A stretch of DNA of 64,000 bases from an uncultured Burkholderiales bacterium (GTDB taxonomy: Bacteria; Pseudomonadota; Gammaproteobacteria; Burkholderiales; Burkholderiaceae_C): NCBI GenBank assembly GCA_903871545.1, contig CAIQHG010000077.1:1-64000 (forward strand), in the 5' to 3' direction. The stretch's first letter is position 1. Every line of letters begins with the position of its first letter. The notes beneath the pieces are model-generated. The model did no database searches and had not been told where the DNA came from. It saw only the letters and a list, made by a program, of their open reading frames with translations. Positions 17,801 to 25,679 of this stretch are shown here, one piece after another. The translations under genes and the position numbers were made by a program.

Positions 17801-18274
17801 GCCATCGATGAGCATCAAATCCAAAATATTTAATAAGATGCATATTTTCTCTTTAGTTTTTAAAAGAGAGGGCATTTGAGATAAAAATACTTCGCTTTTG
17901 ATATTTTGCGTATATCGCAAGGCCACATCAATTATGGTTTTGTCTGCCCCTGTGACGTTCTGCAACAATTGAATTTCAGTATTTTCAATCTTCCCGTCCG
18001 CGCTGACCATGTACACAAGTGAAGTCACCAATATAAAAAAAGGATTAAATTCTGGCGCAACATAATTCTCTTTTTTTATTTTCTTTCTTCTAATCTTCTT
18101 TTTTAGTTTTGCACTTTCTTTGGCGATTGATTTAGATCGTTCATCAAGTGTTGTTAACTGTTCTCCTTTGATTTCATTTTCTTTAAGATCTTTAGGACGC
18201 GGTTTACCGCCACTTAATTTCTTTTTTTCAGTGGTTTTGACGGACTCATTCTCTAAGCCATTAATGCTTGACAT
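14894..18274 (-). CDS. Giant protein with two TerB-like domains, disordered middle and C-terminal hydrophobic segment
   Basis: A 1126-residue protein. After a Lys-rich N-terminus (1-72), two homologous helical domains are visible at about 76-190 and 213-325. Each has paired acidic motifs: SADGKIENTE, LIDGGSSEEE, TADGVVNDNE and CTDGEIEEHE. This pattern is that of TerB/TerB-like (tellurite-resistance) domains, whose acidic residues bind metal. Residues about 330-1000 are low-complexity (Asn, Gln, Lys, Ser, Glu). They include a motif repeated twice (DDHHLRELTDEE and DDHLRELTLEE) and a 24-residue tandem repeat. A hydrophobic stretch (about 1066-1081) followed by a tail with two cysteines (C1087, C1092) suggests one membrane anchor near the C-terminus. 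It is the first gene of an operon with the ion channel. No other ter genes are nearby. Function is unknown. Confidence 0.8.
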   Translation of the reverse strand: MSSINGLENESVKTTEKKKLSGGKPRPKDLKENEIKGEQLTTLDERSKSIAKESAKLKKKIRRKKIKKENYVAPEFNPFFILVTSLVYMVSADGKIENTEIQLLQNVTGADKTIIDVALRYTQNIKSEVFLSQMPSLLKTKEKICILLNILDLMLIDGGSSEEELNFFFGLQEAFGLTNEVMKPFLTLLKLKNNKRILGTYNEEIALRSLSPHFIFSSAMIYMLTADGVVNDNEVRRLQSSIDEFKGLYEASQKYTRVNRVESFFWDIHGKISNQQAVFILINLFDLLCTDGEIEEHEKELFNRFLSAFKYEENKFKPFSNLIKLKNKKLRTTFKEENNDSEVNDDDESNDSNAKKSKTSDDHHLRELTDEEKMLLLEKEKAKQAASQNYETGSKNKQTGESFIGSSKDINKDDHLRELTLEEQKLLDKTKAEDTTFEINKKPLNSVFNSEFTESKGIKEIAQSVSIATHASSVQQANSGQDISNIQDVNDLEKKISSPITDNNGLDKSQNSSQQIPIGSISEKNQSLTSLQEKENIQTSQEQTPKINYAEITNSAPLANIQEALDKELLATKKSIDVELANSKTSNLQQVTAVDNETNLQTLENSNSQSNHQLAEQIKDQSNQQTLENSNLQSNHQLAEQIKDQSNQQTLLENDSTGPNRRPLDQKVAVGTQDSELNDSVKVSSNTQLGEDEDLSNQKISLELDLQIKTNNQPIEVPQASSNSTAIDLGQLLNDEAYEEPKVSPFLDRVNAIHSQIDTIQQKLDVVEGSIPIKDSVNVESIKPSSKVQIDKDEKIITPPSLNNLEKKSKNSLLLDTSNLEDITAEELEELNELASFDDAPNNLLKNEEDEGIKPISRNKVTNQEDPFNDHLLNKSLDKDQLNNGAEVTEKKPKILNTNIPGDVLPANNKVEISLDQDKENKQPTAKKKVKNNQLQIHEENGPSPPVFNDLNVFANNRQESILSARESEVLNSIEIEPKTLAIFIQPDELILNAKSTIRTFKKSDVEHLFHQLIIDEKNTLESTEGERILDKTKINYIKLRDSKVLNPLGAQDKELYIKKQFKLNIIKVSFAFILFSLWSLDTTAPCGEESCERKQVGAPLRVETLPPHLIKNMIAIVSAKSVNKS
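16331..16474 (-). repeat. 72-base tandem repeat inside the TerB-domain gene
   Basis: Two nearly identical 72-base units (16331-16402 and 16403-16474) encode a 24-residue repeat (pattern NQQTLENS..QSNHQLAEQIKDQS). The first bases of a third copy are visible on either side. The period is a multiple of three, so copy-number change keeps the frame. Few differences between units suggest recent duplication. Confidence 0.85.
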
Positions 18275-18802
18275 TTATAAAATGATAATTTTAAGATTTG
18301 TCTTAACGGGGAGTAACTTAATTATTGAAACTACGGTAATGTTTGAAGATATAGTTCAATAAAAAAATCAATCTTCATCGTATGGAATAAAAGTAAAAAT
18401 CCCCCATATTTGCTATGAAAATCACACGACGGCCCATTTAAATACACAAATATCCATGGTATTTAATTCTCACAATAACACTCATAAACACATATATTTG
18501 TAACTATTTACATGTTTTTTTATTCGCGAGTGCTTCTTGAAAAGTGCTAAATCAATACAAAACGTTTCTTTTTTTAGTAATACCTATTGCATTAATTCAT
18601 AACGAATATTTCTGACTTGTAATTTAGGGGGGTAAATATTTTTTTGTAAAGTTATCGAAAAAAAAGTTTCTAATTTCAGATTACGCATCTCATAATCTGT
18701 ATTGATTTATACATTATCAGAATTCAATATAAAAATTTGGTTATCAAGAACTTAAAGCAATATTGCATTTGATTTTATTATCTTTATCATATAAATCTAT
18801 CT
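18275..18802. other. Divergent promoter region between the TerB operon and a response regulator
   Basis: A 528-base, very AT-rich gap between two divergent transcription units. It must contain both promoters. Homopolymeric A and T runs are frequent (for example near 18590 and 18650). No coding frame or clear operator repeat was identified. Confidence 0.5.
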
Positions 18803-19459
18803 ATGCCTTTACACTCAATAAATGATAGCGTTGTTGATCAAGATTCCTTAAATGTTGTCCTTATTGAGGACGACTTAAGTTTAAGAGATGAAATTGCTGA
18901 TCATTTAAGCGCACATGGATTTAATGTTTACGGTATGGGCAGGGCTTCTGATTTAGAAAATTTACACGTACCAGGTCAAATACACCTTTACGTCATTGAT
19001 CTTAACTTGCCAGGTGAAAGCGGTCTCAGTTTGTCCAACCGACTTCGTTCTAAGTACCCATTAACTGGAATTGTCATCATTACAGCCAAAAGTGGATTGA
19101 ATGATAAATTAGCCGGATATATGTATGGCGGCGCTGATTTTTACTTGATTAAGCCATTAGTTCCAGAAGAGCTGGTACTGGTGCTTCAAAATTTAGGTCG
19201 AAAAATTAAAAAAATAAATATTAAAAATGCGTGGTCGTTAAACCCTAAGGACAGAATTTTATTAAGCCCATTAAACACCAAACTACGTTTAACGGGTAGA
19301 GAGAGGACACTACTTGTCGCCCTTGCCCAAGCGAAAGATAATACATTAGAGTCTGGACAAATTACTGATTTATTTACATCATCCGAAGATGATGATTACA
19401 TGTCAAAACATGCGCTTGAAGAATTTATAGCTCGTTTACGTAGAAAGCTAAAAAGTTAA
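18803..19459 (+). CDS. Orphan OmpR-type response regulator
   Basis: A 218-residue two-component regulator. The receiver domain (about 16-128) has the acidic pair E22-D23-D24, the phosphoacceptor D66 (VIDLNLP), T94 and the conserved K117 (YLIKP). The C-terminal domain (about 138-217) is a winged helix of the OmpR/PhoB type, ending ALEEFIARLRRKLKS. No histidine kinase gene is adjacent or present in the window, so it is an orphan. It is divergent to the TerB/ion-channel operon across a shared 528-base promoter region, which makes that operon a possible target by position. The N-terminus has about 15 residues before the receiver, and no strong ribosome binding site is seen before ATG 18803. Confidence 0.88.
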   Translation: MPLHSINDSVVDQDSLNVVLIEDDLSLRDEIADHLSAHGFNVYGMGRASDLENLHVPGQIHLYVIDLNLPGESGLSLSNRLRSKYPLTGIVIITAKSGLNDKLAGYMYGGADFYLIKPLVPEELVLVLQNLGRKIKKINIKNAWSLNPKDRILLSPLNTKLRLTGRERTLLVALAQAKDNTLESGQITDLFTSSEDDDYMSKHALEEFIARLRRKLKS

Positions 19460-19602
19460 CAAGACGAGACGTCCGAGTCCGCAATTAAATCAGTTTGGGG
19501 AATAGGCTATCAATTATGCATTCATATAAATATAGAAAATGTAAGATGATTTGCAGATCGGTGGGGCTAATAAAATACCACCTTTCTGGAACCTGCTTTT
19601 AT

Positions 19603-19631
19603 TAACTAAATAAACAAAAATTATTTAGTTA
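19603..19631. terminator. Perfect AT-rich hairpin between convergent genes
   Basis: TAACTAAATAA (19603-19613) pairs with TTATTTAGTTA (19621-19631) around a seven-base loop. It lies between the response regulator (plus) and the small gene ending at 19695 (minus). It could end transcripts from both sides, but the stem is nearly free of GC pairs. Confidence 0.4.
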
Positions 19632-19694
19632 TTCCCAACTTCAAAAGTAAGTTGAAAATTAGTTCGTTCGTATTTCAACAATTTAAGCGTTCGT

Positions 19695-20087
19695 TTATAA
19701 ATCCCCGCTTGCCTCAGAGATACCGATAAGGGCGCGTTGCAGGGATTGCAACTCAAACTTTTCGGTATTGGATAGCCATATTTGTGGAGTAGCTTTAACT
19801 TTTCTCTTAAGTTGTGATAGTTCAATTTTGGTGAGTGCGAGCTTGTACATACCAGCCATCGCCGCGCCTATAGCACCCGATAAAGTGTCGGCCTCCCACT
19901 CAGTGAGAGGACGATTTTGGGCCTCTACCTCTAAAAGGGCCATACTTAGCAAATGTTTTACTAAGCTCAGTTGCTCTTGTTTACTTAACAGGTCAAAGTC
20001 AACAATCTCAAATTCTTCTACAAGTGATTGAGTCCTTTCAAATAAAAATGAATTTTTATCGTTGTCCATGATGCTAGTACTTTGCAA
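19695..20087 (-). CDS. Small hypothetical protein
   Basis: A 130-residue soluble, largely helical protein. It has a repeated Leu/Glu pattern and a small-residue patch (SGAIGAAMAGM, about 69-79). I recognise no family. The frame begins at TTG 20087 with GGAG seven bases upstream; an alternative ATG is at 20069 (residue 7) without a clear ribosome binding site. It has no signal peptide or membrane segment. Its AT-rich codon use matches its neighbours. Function is unknown. Confidence 0.6.
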   Translation of the reverse strand: MQSTSIMDNDKNSFLFERTQSLVEEFEIVDFDLLSKQEQLSLVKHLLSMALLEVEAQNRPLTEWEADTLSGAIGAAMAGMYKLALTKIELSQLKRKVKATPQIWLSNTEKFELQSLQRALIGISEASGDL

Positions 20088-20281
20088 TGTTATTCTCCAA
20101 ATACTGTAATTATGTACATATCTAAAGAATTGTCAAATGCTAATTAGTAATTGCTAATGACAAGTTAAAAGAATACTTGGATAAAGCTTGGGTTATTTAA
20201 AAGTTTTTTAATTAAAAAGTATCTGCTTTTTTTGTATTTAAAGCGTTGTTAAATACAAATCAATGCAAAACAAATATTTTG

Positions 20282-21247
20282 TCAGTCGAGGTGAATATTG
20301 GCAGACTTAATTATTTTGTTCCAATAGGGGAGCTCTTTTCTAACTAGGGAGTCCAGAGCAGTTGGGTTCAAATAGGTGATCTCCACCCCTGCAGTGTCAG
20401 CTCTTTGTTTGACCTCTAAGAGCTCCAGACTTTTCTTAACTGACTCCGTTAATTTAATTACAACGGAATCCGGGGTGTTTGCCGGCGCGTAAAGCGCAAC
20501 CCATGACTGAAGCTGGAATGTAGGTACGCCCGCCTCACTCGTGGTTGGAACATTCGCGAGCATGGGATGTCTGTTTTCGCCTGTTACTGCAAGTGCCTTT
20601 AACTTGTTGGCTTGGATGTGTTGCATGACCGAGGGAGGTGTGGTTATAAATACTTGAACCTGCCCAGTTAAGACATCTTGAATGGCTGCACCCGACCCCT
20701 TATAGGGCACATGAACTAGGTCGATATTTGCTATTTGTTTAAAAATCTCAGTTCCGATATGAGAAACAGAGCCATTGCCTTGGGATGCATAGTTAAGTTT
20801 GCCAGGATTAGCTTTTGCGTATGCGATGAAATCCTTTAAATTCGTAGCAGGAATTGATGGATGCACTGCAATCAAATTAGTTGACGTAGTCAATAGCGCA
20901 ACTGGTTTAAAGTCTTTGATGGGATCCCAGGGTAATTTGTCCATTAATGATGGATTCCCAATATGATAACCAGAATAAGAAATTAAAAGCGTGTAGCCGT
21001 CGGGTTTTGCGCGGGCAACGAATTGGTAGGCTGTATTGCCGCTAGCGCCAGGCCTGTTGTCTATGACAACGGGTTGATTAATCATTCGGGCAAGCGGCTC
21101 ACTGAGTAGGCGAGCGGATGTATCAACAAATCCACCAGGTGGGTTGGGCACTACAAGAGTTATTGGATGATCTGGAAAGGACTGGGCCCTACAAAAAGAA
21201 AAGAAAAGACAACAACAGACGACTAAGATTTTTTTAATATACATCAT
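20282..21247 (-). CDS. Bug-family (TctC) periplasmic solute-binding protein
   Basis: A 321-residue periplasmic receptor with a signal peptide (about 1-22, ending CRAQS). The mature protein begins with the family pattern FPDHPITLVVPNPPGGFVD, followed by RLLSEPLARMINQPVVIDNRPGASGN and HVPYKGSGAAIQDVLTGQVQ. These are typical of Bug/TctC proteins, which capture carboxylates or other small acids. The tctAB membrane genes of a tripartite tricarboxylate transporter are not adjacent. Such orphan receptors are very abundant in Burkholderiales, where they share transporters or act in sensing. The ligand is unknown. The gene is followed by a 194-base AT-rich spacer. Confidence 0.92.
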   Translation of the reverse strand: MMYIKKILVVCCCLFFSFCRAQSFPDHPITLVVPNPPGGFVDTSARLLSEPLARMINQPVVIDNRPGASGNTAYQFVARAKPDGYTLLISYSGYHIGNPSLMDKLPWDPIKDFKPVALLTTSTNLIAVHPSIPATNLKDFIAYAKANPGKLNYASQGNGSVSHIGTEIFKQIANIDLVHVPYKGSGAAIQDVLTGQVQVFITTPPSVMQHIQANKLKALAVTGENRHPMLANVPTTSEAGVPTFQLQSWVALYAPANTPDSVVIKLTESVKKSLELLEVKQRADTAGVEITYLNPTALDSLVRKELPYWNKIIKSANIHLD

Positions 21248-21425
21248 TTCATTTCAAGTGAGGAGGGGAATTTTTTTTACGATCAAGTCGTGAGAAATTT
21301 TTTTCTGAATTTGGTAAACCAGCGTGTTCATTAGATGCAAAAAAATAAAATCCAGTTAGGTTACATAACACTGCACTCGGTAGAGATTAAACAGTCAAAC
21401 TGCATTTAAAAACTTGAGTATAGAC

Positions 21426-21467
21426 AAAAAAAAGCCCAGTCACGCGATCCTCACCGCAGAACTGGAC
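21426..21467 (-). terminator. Intrinsic terminator of metK
   Basis: On the minus strand, GTCCAGT pairs with ACTGGGC (plus-strand positions 21461-21467 and 21434-21440, with one G-T pair), followed at once by eight T (21433-21426). It lies about 40 bases after the metK stop, the expected place. Confidence 0.8.
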
Positions 21468-21507
21468 TCTCACGAGACAGAATTATTACTTAACTTGAAT
21501 GAAGTTA

Positions 21508-22689
21508 TTATTTAATGCCGGCTGCCGCTTTCAGGCCAGCAGCTTTATCCGTTTTCTCCCATGTGAACTCTGGCTCCTCACGCCCGAAGTGCCCGTAAGC
21601 CGCAGTTTTTTCGTAAATTGGTTGCAACAAATTAAGCATCTGGATAATACCTTTAGGACGCAAGTCAAAGTGATCGTGCACCAATGCAGAAATTTTCTCA
21701 TCAGAGATGACACCCGTACCGTGTGTATTAACTGTGATGTTCATAGGCTTAGCAACCCCGATTGCGTATGCCACTTGAATCTGGCACTGCGTGGCAAGGC
21801 CTGCTGCAACAATATTTTTTGCAACGTATCTCGCCGCGTACGCCGCAGAGCGGTCAACCTTGGTGGGATCTTTCCCAGAGAACGCACCCCCGCCGTGAGG
21901 ACAAGCGCCACCATATGTATCTACAATGATTTTGCGTCCAGTTAGACCACAATCTCCTTGGGGTCCGCCAACAACAAAACGGCCTGTTGGATTAACCAAA
22001 TATTTAGTATCTTTGAGCCATTCTTTGGGCAAAACGGGCTTGATGATTTCTTCAATAATCGCATCAACAAAGCTTTGCTTCATTTTCGTGCCGTCGCTCT
22101 GCTCTGGGCTGTGCTGGGTAGACAACACAACAGTGTCAATGCTGTGGGGCTTACCATCAACATAGCGCATGGTTACTTGGCTTTTTGCGTCTGGGCGAAG
22201 AAAGGGCAGACGACCATCTCGTCTAAGTTCTGCTTGTCTCTCAACCAAGCGGTGAGCGAAGTGAATGGGGGCAGGCATAAGAACGGGCGTCTCGCTGCAG
22301 GCATAACCAAACATGAGGCCCTGGTCTCCGGCTCCCGTATTTAAATGGTCATCAGAGGCATGATTAACACCTTGCGCAATGTCATTGGACTGTTTGTCAT
22401 AACATACCATGACCGCACAGCCCTTGTAATCAATTCCGTATTCGGTATTGTCGTATCCAATGCGTTTGATTGTGTCACGTGCAACTTGTATATAGTCGAC
22501 ATGTGCGTTGGTCGTAATCTCACCTGCTAGCACCACTAATCCGGTGTTTGTGAGCGTCTCTGCAGCAACTCTAGATCTAGGATCTTGTTTAAAGATCGCA
22601 TCCAAGATGGCATCAGATATTTGATCTGCTACTTTGTCGGGGTGGCCCTCTGACACAGATTCAGAGGTGAAGAGAAAGTCTTTTGACAT
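21508..22689 (-). CDS. metK: S-adenosylmethionine synthetase
   Basis: It makes S-adenosylmethionine from methionine and ATP in the cytoplasm. With the start at ATG 22689 it has 393 residues and begins [20 protein letters not shown], the standard N-terminus of MetK. An upstream in-frame start at 22734 would add 15 residues not found in the family. Family motifs are visible: GHPDKV (ATP binding), GAGDQG, and the glycine-rich [19 protein letters not shown] near the active site. It is transcribed alone, with a structured leader of about 165 bases and a terminator directly downstream. Confidence 0.97.
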   Translation of the reverse strand: MSKDFLFTSESVSEGHPDKVADQISDAILDAIFKQDPRSRVAAETLTNTGLVVLAGEITTNAHVDYIQVARDTIKRIGYDNTEYGIDYKGCAVMVCYDKQSNDIAQGVNHASDDHLNTGAGDQGLMFGYACSETPVLMPAPIHFAHRLVERQAELRRDGRLPFLRPDAKSQVTMRYVDGKPHSIDTVVLSTQHSPEQSDGTKMKQSFVDAIIEEIIKPVLPKEWLKDTKYLVNPTGRFVVGGPQGDCGLTGRKIIVDTYGGACPHGGGAFSGKDPTKVDRSAAYAARYVAKNIVAAGLATQCQIQVAYAIGVAKPMNITVNTHGTGVISDEKISALVHDHFDLRPKGIIQMLNLLQPIYEKTAAYGHFGREEPEFTWEKTDKAAGLKAAAGIK

Positions 22690-22865
22690 ATAAAAAAAGC
22701 TCCAATAAAGTTGAAATATGCTTGGCGTTGCCAATTCAACTCAAGAGCTTTGGCGAACGCTTTAGCAGAAATGAAACTCGATTTGACTCAAGTTTCATAC
22801 ACAGGTTGCCCTGTATGTGTCGCCCTGCAAGTTGCTTCATTAACTCAGCGACAATCTATATTGTA
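22690..22865 (-). promoter_or_regulatory. Structured 5' leader of metK, candidate cis-regulatory RNA
   Basis: A TACAAT -10 box on the minus strand (plus positions 22865-22860), with a weak TTTATT -35 at a 17-base distance, would give a leader of about 163 bases. Two hairpins are visible: CATACACAGG/CCTGTATGTG with loop TTGC at 22796-22819 (one mismatch), and ATGAAACT/AGTTTCAT at 22771-22798. They share three bases, so they exclude each other at the base. In addition, 22745-22751 is complementary to 22696-22702, which covers the Shine-Dalgarno. It does not match the SAH riboswitch pattern I know. Regulation by SAM or methionine is inferred only. Confidence 0.45.
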
Positions 22866-22896
22866 ACCAAAACTTAAAATACAATAAATTGACAAT

Positions 22897-23781
22897 ATGC
22901 ACCTTATTTTTAGGCTACTTTCCCTTTTACCGTTGCAGTGGATGCAAGGCTTTGGCACCTTAGTGGGTTGGCTGGTGTGGCGTATGTCGCCGGATTATAG
23001 GAAGCATTTTTTAACTAATACGAAGCACGCTGGACTGACCTGGAGTCAGACCAAGGGGGCCGTCTCCTCAGCCGGAAAGATGGTTGGGGAGATACCCTGG
23101 CTTTGGGCTAGAGGCGCACACATCAACGCCCTTGAGCGCGCACAGATAGACGATATCGAGTTCATTGAGCAAGCACTTCATAAAAAAAGGGGTGTTATCT
23201 TTTTGGCCCCACATCTTGGATGCTGGGAGATGGGGGCTCAATTATTGGCGGAAGTTTTTGGCCCTAAATACGGGAACATGATTGCGCTTTATAGGCCGGC
23301 TCGCAAAGTTTGGTTGGAAAATTTACTCACTCGGTTTAGAAGCCGTGAGCATTTAAAGTTCGTCCCAACCACACTGTCTGGCGTCAGAACGCTTTTAAAG
23401 CACTTAAAGTCGGGCGGTTATACGGCCATACTCCCCGATCAAGTCCCACCCAAAGGGCTTGGTGTTTGGGTGCCATTTTTTGGAAGGGACGTTTACACGA
23501 TGACTCTTTTGCCGAAAATTGCACAACAAACCGGCGCATTAATCGTGCTGGCCTGGTGCGAGCGTTTGCCAGGCGCCAGATACAGGTGTAGTTTTATAGA
23601 CTTAAGCGAGATTGGAATTGGAGACAAGTCACTGTCTTTGAGGGAGGCGGCGACGCGGATGAACAAAGCAATCGAGGAGCTCGTGCTAAGAGCTCCAGAT
23701 CAATATCTTTGGGGTTATAACCGTGACAAACAACCTAGGGATATAGGACACACGAAGCCATCTGGCGAGGATGCAAAGTAA
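22897..23781 (+). CDS. LpxL/HtrB-like lipid A (Kdo2-lipid IVA) acyltransferase
   Basis: A 294-residue inner-membrane acyltransferase that adds a secondary acyl chain to lipid A. The N-terminal hydrophobic segment (about 3-28) anchors it. The catalytic HX4(D/E) motif is HLGCWE (about 107-112), in the context IFLAPHLGCWE. A second conserved region is AILPDQVPPKGLGVWVPFFG. It overlaps the next paralogue by 11 bases, forming a two-gene operon. The pair probably performs the two late acylations; which is LpxL and which LpxM-like cannot be told from sequence alone. The start ATG is followed by typical sequence. Confidence 0.9.
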   Translation: MHLIFRLLSLLPLQWMQGFGTLVGWLVWRMSPDYRKHFLTNTKHAGLTWSQTKGAVSSAGKMVGEIPWLWARGAHINALERAQIDDIEFIEQALHKKRGVIFLAPHLGCWEMGAQLLAEVFGPKYGNMIALYRPARKVWLENLLTRFRSREHLKFVPTTLSGVRTLLKHLKSGGYTAILPDQVPPKGLGVWVPFFGRDVYTMTLLPKIAQQTGALIVLAWCERLPGARYRCSFIDLSEIGIGDKSLSLREAATRMNKAIEELVLRAPDQYLWGYNRDKQPRDIGHTKPSGEDAK

Positions 23782-24694
23782 GATGATCAAATTTTTATTA
23801 ATTTTAGTTGGGTGTTTGAAGTTTATTCCACTCCCCATCCTTAGACTCTTAGGATCATTTTTGGGCACATTGCTATGGACTTTCGCAGCAAAAAGAAGGC
23901 ATATTGCGAGAACTAATTTAAGGCTTTGTTTTCCTTACCTTGACATACAAAAACGCGAGTCCATGGCACGGCAAAACTTCATCTTGGTCGTCCAATCTTT
24001 GTTGGACCGAAGCTGGATTTGGCAGGCCAGTGAGAGCACGGTACGCTCAAGGTTCAAACTTATTGGAGACACACAGTCAATTGAGCTAATTAAAGCCCAG
24101 CTCAAAGAAAAACAAAAAGCTCAAAATCCCGAGACGCAAGAACCGTTGGTTATTTTTGCGCCTCATTTTGTGGGTCTCGATGCAGGTTGGAGTGCTTTGG
24201 CACTAGAGAGTTCCAAAGAGCTCTTAACCATTTTTACCCAACAATCAAGTAAGGAAATTGATCATTGGGTTTTTAAAGGGCGAGAGCGTTTTGGCCGTGT
24301 TCATTTATTTAGAAAAGTGCAGGGCGTGTCTCAGATCGTTCGCCATCTCAGCAAAGGTGCGGCTCTTTATTTATTACCTGACATGGATTTTGGTGAAAAA
24401 GATACATTATTCATACCATTTTTCGGCAACCAAGCGGCAACCGTAACCTCCCTTTCCCGGTTTGCCAAAGTAAGTTGTGCAAAGGTTGTAAGCATTACAA
24501 GCAAACTCACCCCTTTGGGCTATGAAATTCAGGTCAGCCCTGTTTGGATTGACTTTCCGACATCCGACTTGCGAGCAGATACGAAACGAATGAACCAGGA
24601 GTTGGAGAGTTTGATCAATCAAATGCCCGAGCAGTACTACTGGGTTCATCGTCGCTTTAAGACCCGCCCCGTGGGTGAGTTACCGGTTTACTAA
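23771..24694 (+). CDS. Second LpxL-like lipid A acyltransferase
   Basis: A 307-residue paralogue of the preceding gene. The motif HFVGLD (in IFAPHFVGLDAGWS) supplies the HX4(D/E) active site, and YLLPDMDFGEKDTLFIPFFG matches the second conserved block. It has an N-terminal hydrophobic anchor. The frame starts at ATG 23771 inside the end of the upstream gene; a second ATG at 23783 (residue 5) lies two bases past that gene's stop and is equally possible. Translation is likely coupled. It ends before a convergent engB. Confidence 0.88.
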   Translation: MQSKMIKFLLILVGCLKFIPLPILRLLGSFLGTLLWTFAAKRRHIARTNLRLCFPYLDIQKRESMARQNFILVVQSLLDRSWIWQASESTVRSRFKLIGDTQSIELIKAQLKEKQKAQNPETQEPLVIFAPHFVGLDAGWSALALESSKELLTIFTQQSSKEIDHWVFKGRERFGRVHLFRKVQGVSQIVRHLSKGAALYLLPDMDFGEKDTLFIPFFGNQAATVTSLSRFAKVSCAKVVSITSKLTPLGYEIQVSPVWIDFPTSDLRADTKRMNQELESLINQMPEQYYWVHRRFKTRPVGELPVY

Positions 24695-24783
24695 AGGTGC
24701 GTGCTGGCACTATCAACTTCAAACGATTAGTCTTGTATCAGATTGTATGAAAATTCATCAATTTGCATCATCATTTGCAAAAA

Positions 24784-25581
24784 TCAATCGTCATCGCTGT
24801 CTGGTCCCTCACTTAAGAATGAATCGCTCGCAGACTCTTCATCCGAGAAATGAACCCAGTCCCAAAGGATTTGGCTGGCCTCTGTTACGCCTTGCTTTTT
24901 AAGGGCCGAGAACAGTTGAACAATACCGCCTGATGACTGGAGCTTTGCGATCGATAAGGCCTTAGCTGCCTCGGTCTTATTGAGTTTGTCGGATTTAGTT
25001 AAGAGGACTAAAAACTTGAGCCCCTCCTCAACTCTGGGCCGAAGAATATCCAAAAGAATATCATCTAGCTCTGTGAGTCCGTGCCTAGGATCGCACAGCA
25101 AAACAACGCCCTTAAGGTTGGGACGAGTGATTAAATAATTGGCCATGACTTGCTGCCAGCGAATTTTGTCGCTTTTTGGCACTGCTGCGTATCCGTAGCC
25201 CGGCAAATCGGCTAAAACGGCGTCGGATTGCCCTTGGCGACCAAGTGCAAATAAATTTATGTGTTGAGTTCTACCCGGCGTTTTTGAAGCAAAAGCCAGT
25301 TTTTTTTGTTGCGTTAACACATTTATGCAGGTAGATTTGCCTGCATTAGATCTGCCCACAAAAGCAATTTCAGGCAAATCGTACGCAGGCAGATGATGCA
25401 TCTGAGCGGCAGTCGTGAGAAACCTTGCAGTGTGTAACCATCCCACGGCCTCCTTAGCCTGGGCTTTGAGCAGTAATTCCTCGGCTGACTGAATTGTTTT
25501 AGCCTTTAATGGATCAGAAGGTTTACTCTTTGTAGGGGTACAGGGAGGAGTACTTACAGTCGTCTTGGGTGTTTGGGGCAT
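24784..25581 (-). CDS. engB: Ribosome biogenesis GTPase EngB/YsxC/YihA
   Basis: A 265-residue cytoplasmic GTPase needed for large-subunit assembly. The P-loop is GRSNAGKST, the G3 motif DLPGYGYA, and the G4 motif TKSDK. It has a Pro/Thr/Lys-rich N-terminal extension of about 40 residues and a short acidic C-terminal tail (DEESASDSF...DSDDD), making it longer than the usual ~210 residues. Betaproteobacterial members often carry such extensions. It is divergent from the cytochrome c4 gene, the common arrangement in this group. Confidence 0.95.
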   Translation of the reverse strand: MPQTPKTTVSTPPCTPTKSKPSDPLKAKTIQSAEELLLKAQAKEAVGWLHTARFLTTAAQMHHLPAYDLPEIAFVGRSNAGKSTCINVLTQQKKLAFASKTPGRTQHINLFALGRQGQSDAVLADLPGYGYAAVPKSDKIRWQQVMANYLITRPNLKGVVLLCDPRHGLTELDDILLDILRPRVEEGLKFLVLLTKSDKLNKTEAAKALSIAKLQSSGGIVQLFSALKKQGVTEASQILWDWVHFSDEESASDSFLSEGPDSDDD

Positions 25582-25679
25582 AATTTTCTGTGGAATTTAA
25601 CCCTTTGTTTAATCGTCTTGGCACTGTACATTGTAGAATCTAAAGTATGGGGTTACCCCTTATCTAAAATTTGACCACT

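Noticed and set aside
19625-19825. Minus-strand open frame of 66 codons overlapping the 130-residue gene
   Set aside because: It lies in another frame of the better-supported gene at 19695-20087 and overlaps the hairpin at 19603-19631.
21499-21945. Plus-strand open frame of 148 codons opposite metK
   Set aside because: It is the antisense of a clear metK; its composition is cysteine- and arginine-rich as expected for a shadow frame.
22690-22865. SAH or SAM-II riboswitch before metK
   Set aside because: The conserved core sequences of these classes, as far as I know them, are not visible. The leader is kept only as an unclassified candidate.
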